Origin: Candidatus Heimdallarchaeota archaeon
GTDB lineage: Archaea > Asgardarchaeota > Heimdallarchaeia > Heimdallarchaeales > Heimdallarchaeaceae
Direction: 5' to 3'
DNA length: 64,000 nt
NCBI GenBank assembly: GCA_019057815.1
Contig: JAHLWR010000016.1
Span: 1 to 64,000 of the forward strand
Made by a program: the position numbers and the translations under genes. Position 1 is the first letter of the stretch, and every line of letters starts with the position of its first letter. This document shows, in pieces, positions 62,544 through 64,000 of this stretch. The notes beneath the pieces are model-generated. The model saw nothing but the letters and a program-made list of their open reading frames with translations. It was not told the origin of the DNA and made no database searches.

Positions 62544-63398
62544 TTGAAGATGATTCAATCTGAGATAGAATTTAGAGAACTTACACATTACTCAGATTTC
62601 TGTGAAGTTGAAGATATACAACGCGATGCGTGGGGAATGTCTAATATTGAAATTGTCCCTAAAAGATTGATGTTTGCAACATGCAGAAGTGGAGGAGTAG
62701 CCATTGGTTGTTTCTCCAACAATATGATAGGCTACTGCTGGGGATGGGTAGGTAAGACAGATAAACATGATGTGTTCCTTTATTCCCATCACAATGCTGT
62801 GAGAAAAACATTCCAAAATCAAGGTATAGGCCATTTACTTAAACTTCAACAAAGAGAATGGAGTATACAGAGTAATTTTAAGATGATAAACTGGACATTT
62901 GACCCCCTTCAATCTAAAAACTGTTATTTAAATTTTCATAAGCTAGGAGTGATATGTAATACTTATTATTCAAATTACTGGGGACCAATGCATGATGCTG
63001 AGAATGTTGGGATGGATACTGACCGTTTTTATTGCAATTGGATTCTGAAGTCTGATAGGGTAAAACAAAGACTAGATCAAAAAGTTGAGCATTTTGATGA
63101 GGAGATACTAAATCCTTCAAATCATACAATTAATACAGATATTAGAGGTGACCATTTGATAATTAACAAAATTAATTTGAATCTTATTTCACGGACGTTA
63201 ATAGTTGAAATACCATCTAACATTAATTTTATGAAAAAACACAATCTAGATTTAGTAGTTGAATGGAGAGAAAAAACAAGAAAGGTTTTTCAAACCTATT
63301 TCAAAAAGGGTTATGCTGTAACTGACTTTGTCTTGAAGAGAGACGGTACTAATATTCTAAAGACCTTTCATATCTTGACAAAAAATGGTGATTTCTAG
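62544..63398 (+). CDS. GNAT N-acyltransferase (COG3375-like)
   Basis: 284 residues. The acyl-CoA motif is NAVRKTFQNQGIGHLLKLQQ (about 84-104); a long C-terminal part follows, as in COG3375 predicted acyltransferases. In bacteria this family is encoded next to an OSBS/N-succinylamino acid racemase and is thought to transfer succinyl from succinyl-CoA to D-amino acids. The following gene here is exactly that enolase-superfamily enzyme, with a 1-bp stop/start overlap (TAGTG), which supports the assignment. The role is known for relatives and inferred for this protein. Confidence 0.8.
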   Translation: MKMIQSEIEFRELTHYSDFCEVEDIQRDAWGMSNIEIVPKRLMFATCRSGGVAIGCFSNNMIGYCWGWVGKTDKHDVFLYSHHNAVRKTFQNQGIGHLLKLQQREWSIQSNFKMINWTFDPLQSKNCYLNFHKLGVICNTYYSNYWGPMHDAENVGMDTDRFYCNWILKSDRVKQRLDQKVEHFDEEILNPSNHTINTDIRGDHLIINKINLNLISRTLIVEIPSNINFMKKHNLDLVVEWREKTRKVFQTYFKKGYAVTDFVLKRDGTNILKTFHILTKNGDF

Positions 63399-64000
63399 TG
63401 AAAATTGATTATGCAACGTTTTATACTGTGAAAATGGTATTGAAAAACCCATTCAGAACAAGTTTTGGAATTATGCAAGAACGAGAAATACTTTTGATAT
63501 GTTTGCAATCAGGTGATTTTAAGGGTTGGGGAGAATGTATAACTGAAAAAGGGCCTTGGTATTCATCAGAGACTACAGACTCGTGTATTCATATTATTAC
63601 AAAGTTTATCATACCTTTGTTAAAAGGGAGTAATATTGAGCATCCAACCGACTACCCTCCTCTAGTAAAAAGAATTCGAGGTAATCAAATGGCAAAGGCT
63701 TGTATTGAGGATGCCCTTTGGGATCTTTATGGGAAGATTGAAGAGAAATGCCTCAAGACACTGATTGGTGGAGAAAAACAATATATAGAAGCTGGTATTT
63801 CTCTAGGGATTCAGAAAGATTTCTCAATTTTATTAAGCAAAATCAATGATGCTTTAGAACAAGGATATCAAAGAATTAAGATTAAAATTGAACCAGGATG
63901 GGATGTTGATATTGTCAAACAAATCAGGGATAATTATCCTGAGATAAAATTGATGGTTGATGCTAATAGCGCTTATAGACTAAAAGATAAAGATATTTTC
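63398..64000 (+). CDS. menC: Enolase-superfamily OSBS/N-succinylamino acid racemase, truncated by window end
   Basis: The first 201 residues are visible from a GTG. N-terminal capping domain: KNPFRTSFGIMQEREILLI, GWGECITEK, LVKRIRGNQMAKACIEDALWDLYG. Barrel: the KxK catalytic pair in RIKIKIEPGWD (about 165-175), then LMVDANSAY, whose Asp is the first metal ligand. The layout matches o-succinylbenzoate synthase and N-succinylamino acid racemase, which are hard to tell apart; no other menaquinone genes are nearby, and the upstream COG3375 acyltransferase favours the racemase role. The rest lies beyond the window. Confidence 0.88.
   Translation, partial: MKIDYATFYTVKMVLKNPFRTSFGIMQEREILLICLQSGDFKGWGECITEKGPWYSSETTDSCIHIITKFIIPLLKGSNIEHPTDYPPLVKRIRGNQMAKACIEDALWDLYGKIEEKCLKTLIGGEKQYIEAGISLGIQKDFSILLSKINDALEQGYQRIKIKIEPGWDVDIVKQIRDNYPEIKLMVDANSAYRLKDKDIF

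Noticed and set aside
1-64000. tRNA, rRNA and CRISPR arrays
   Set aside because: No T-loop GGTTCRAATC contexts in a cloverleaf, no rRNA-like stretches and no regularly spaced repeats were found by reading; an automated search with tRNAscan-type models would be needed to exclude an intron-containing tRNA.

Overview
The window is strongly AT-rich and reads as a chromosomal segment of an Asgard archaeon, most likely a Heimdallarchaeia-type lineage. That placement is an inference. It rests on Arf-like and Rab-like small GTPases, proteins joining longin/roadblock-like domains to degenerate GTPase folds, archaeal winged-helix regulators, many TATA boxes 20-30 nt upstream of ATG (leaderless style), an archaeal-type DUF123 GIY-YIG protein and secreted proteins with a C-terminal membrane anchor. 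No rRNA, tRNA or CRISPR array was seen.

Layout. 1-3.2 kb: a small HTH protein, an Arf-like GTPase, a GNAT acetyltransferase and a zinc alcohol dehydrogenase. 3.5-14 kb: a cold-shock protein, then a tightly coupled operon (SsnA-like amidohydrolase, DHODH-like Fe-S oxidoreductase, threonine-synthase-like PLP enzyme, xanthine dehydrogenase FeS/FAD and Mo subunits, XdhC), followed on the other strand by dodecin and an M20 hydrolase. This set resembles the bacterial anaerobic purine/urate catabolic clusters. 14.2-17.3 kb: a DUF433/DUF5615 toxin-antitoxin pair, a cyclase-like toroid gene interrupted by an in-frame TAG, and an M1-like metallopeptidase. 17.4-20.9 kb: a giant surface protein whose signal peptide lies in frame but lacks a start codon (probable frameshift). 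21-27 kb: zinc-ribbon miniprotein, bicupin, MBL hydrolase, DUF4139 protein, alpha/beta hydrolase and DegV.

27-37 kb is rich in membrane proteins and signalling modules: a PepSY protein, a double winged-helix regulator, a longin-like/pseudo-GTPase fusion, three similar polytopic membrane proteins, a winged-helix/pseudo-GTPase fusion, a TauE/SafE exporter, a UDP-GlcNAc 2-epimerase and a 7TM protein with a roadblock/longin-like tail. 37-43 kb: a TnpB with a non-canonical RuvC site, a secreted M14 carboxypeptidase and a sulfur operon (TusA, sulfide:quinone-reductase-like, TusA, two DsrE-like proteins, regulator). 43-48 kb: a possible GTPase-associated protein, a TPR protein, DUF123, a canonical tnpB element, a Dus and a decayed second DUF123 copy. 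Three hairpins of the TnpB right-end type occur in the window, but only one is next to a tnpB.

48.3-55 kb is a defence island: an N4-type DNA methyltransferase with no canonical start codon, a convergent PD-(D/E)XK endonuclease, a single-chain type IIG/ISP-like restriction-modification enzyme and a HEPN protein. 55-64 kb: a membrane-anchored unknown protein, two radical SAM enzymes (one a SPASM enzyme overlapping a 60-residue peptide gene), a divergent Rab-like GTPase with an altered G3 motif followed by two unrecognised proteins, and a GNAT/enolase-superfamily pair matching the N-succinylamino acid racemase pathway. The last gene runs off the window.
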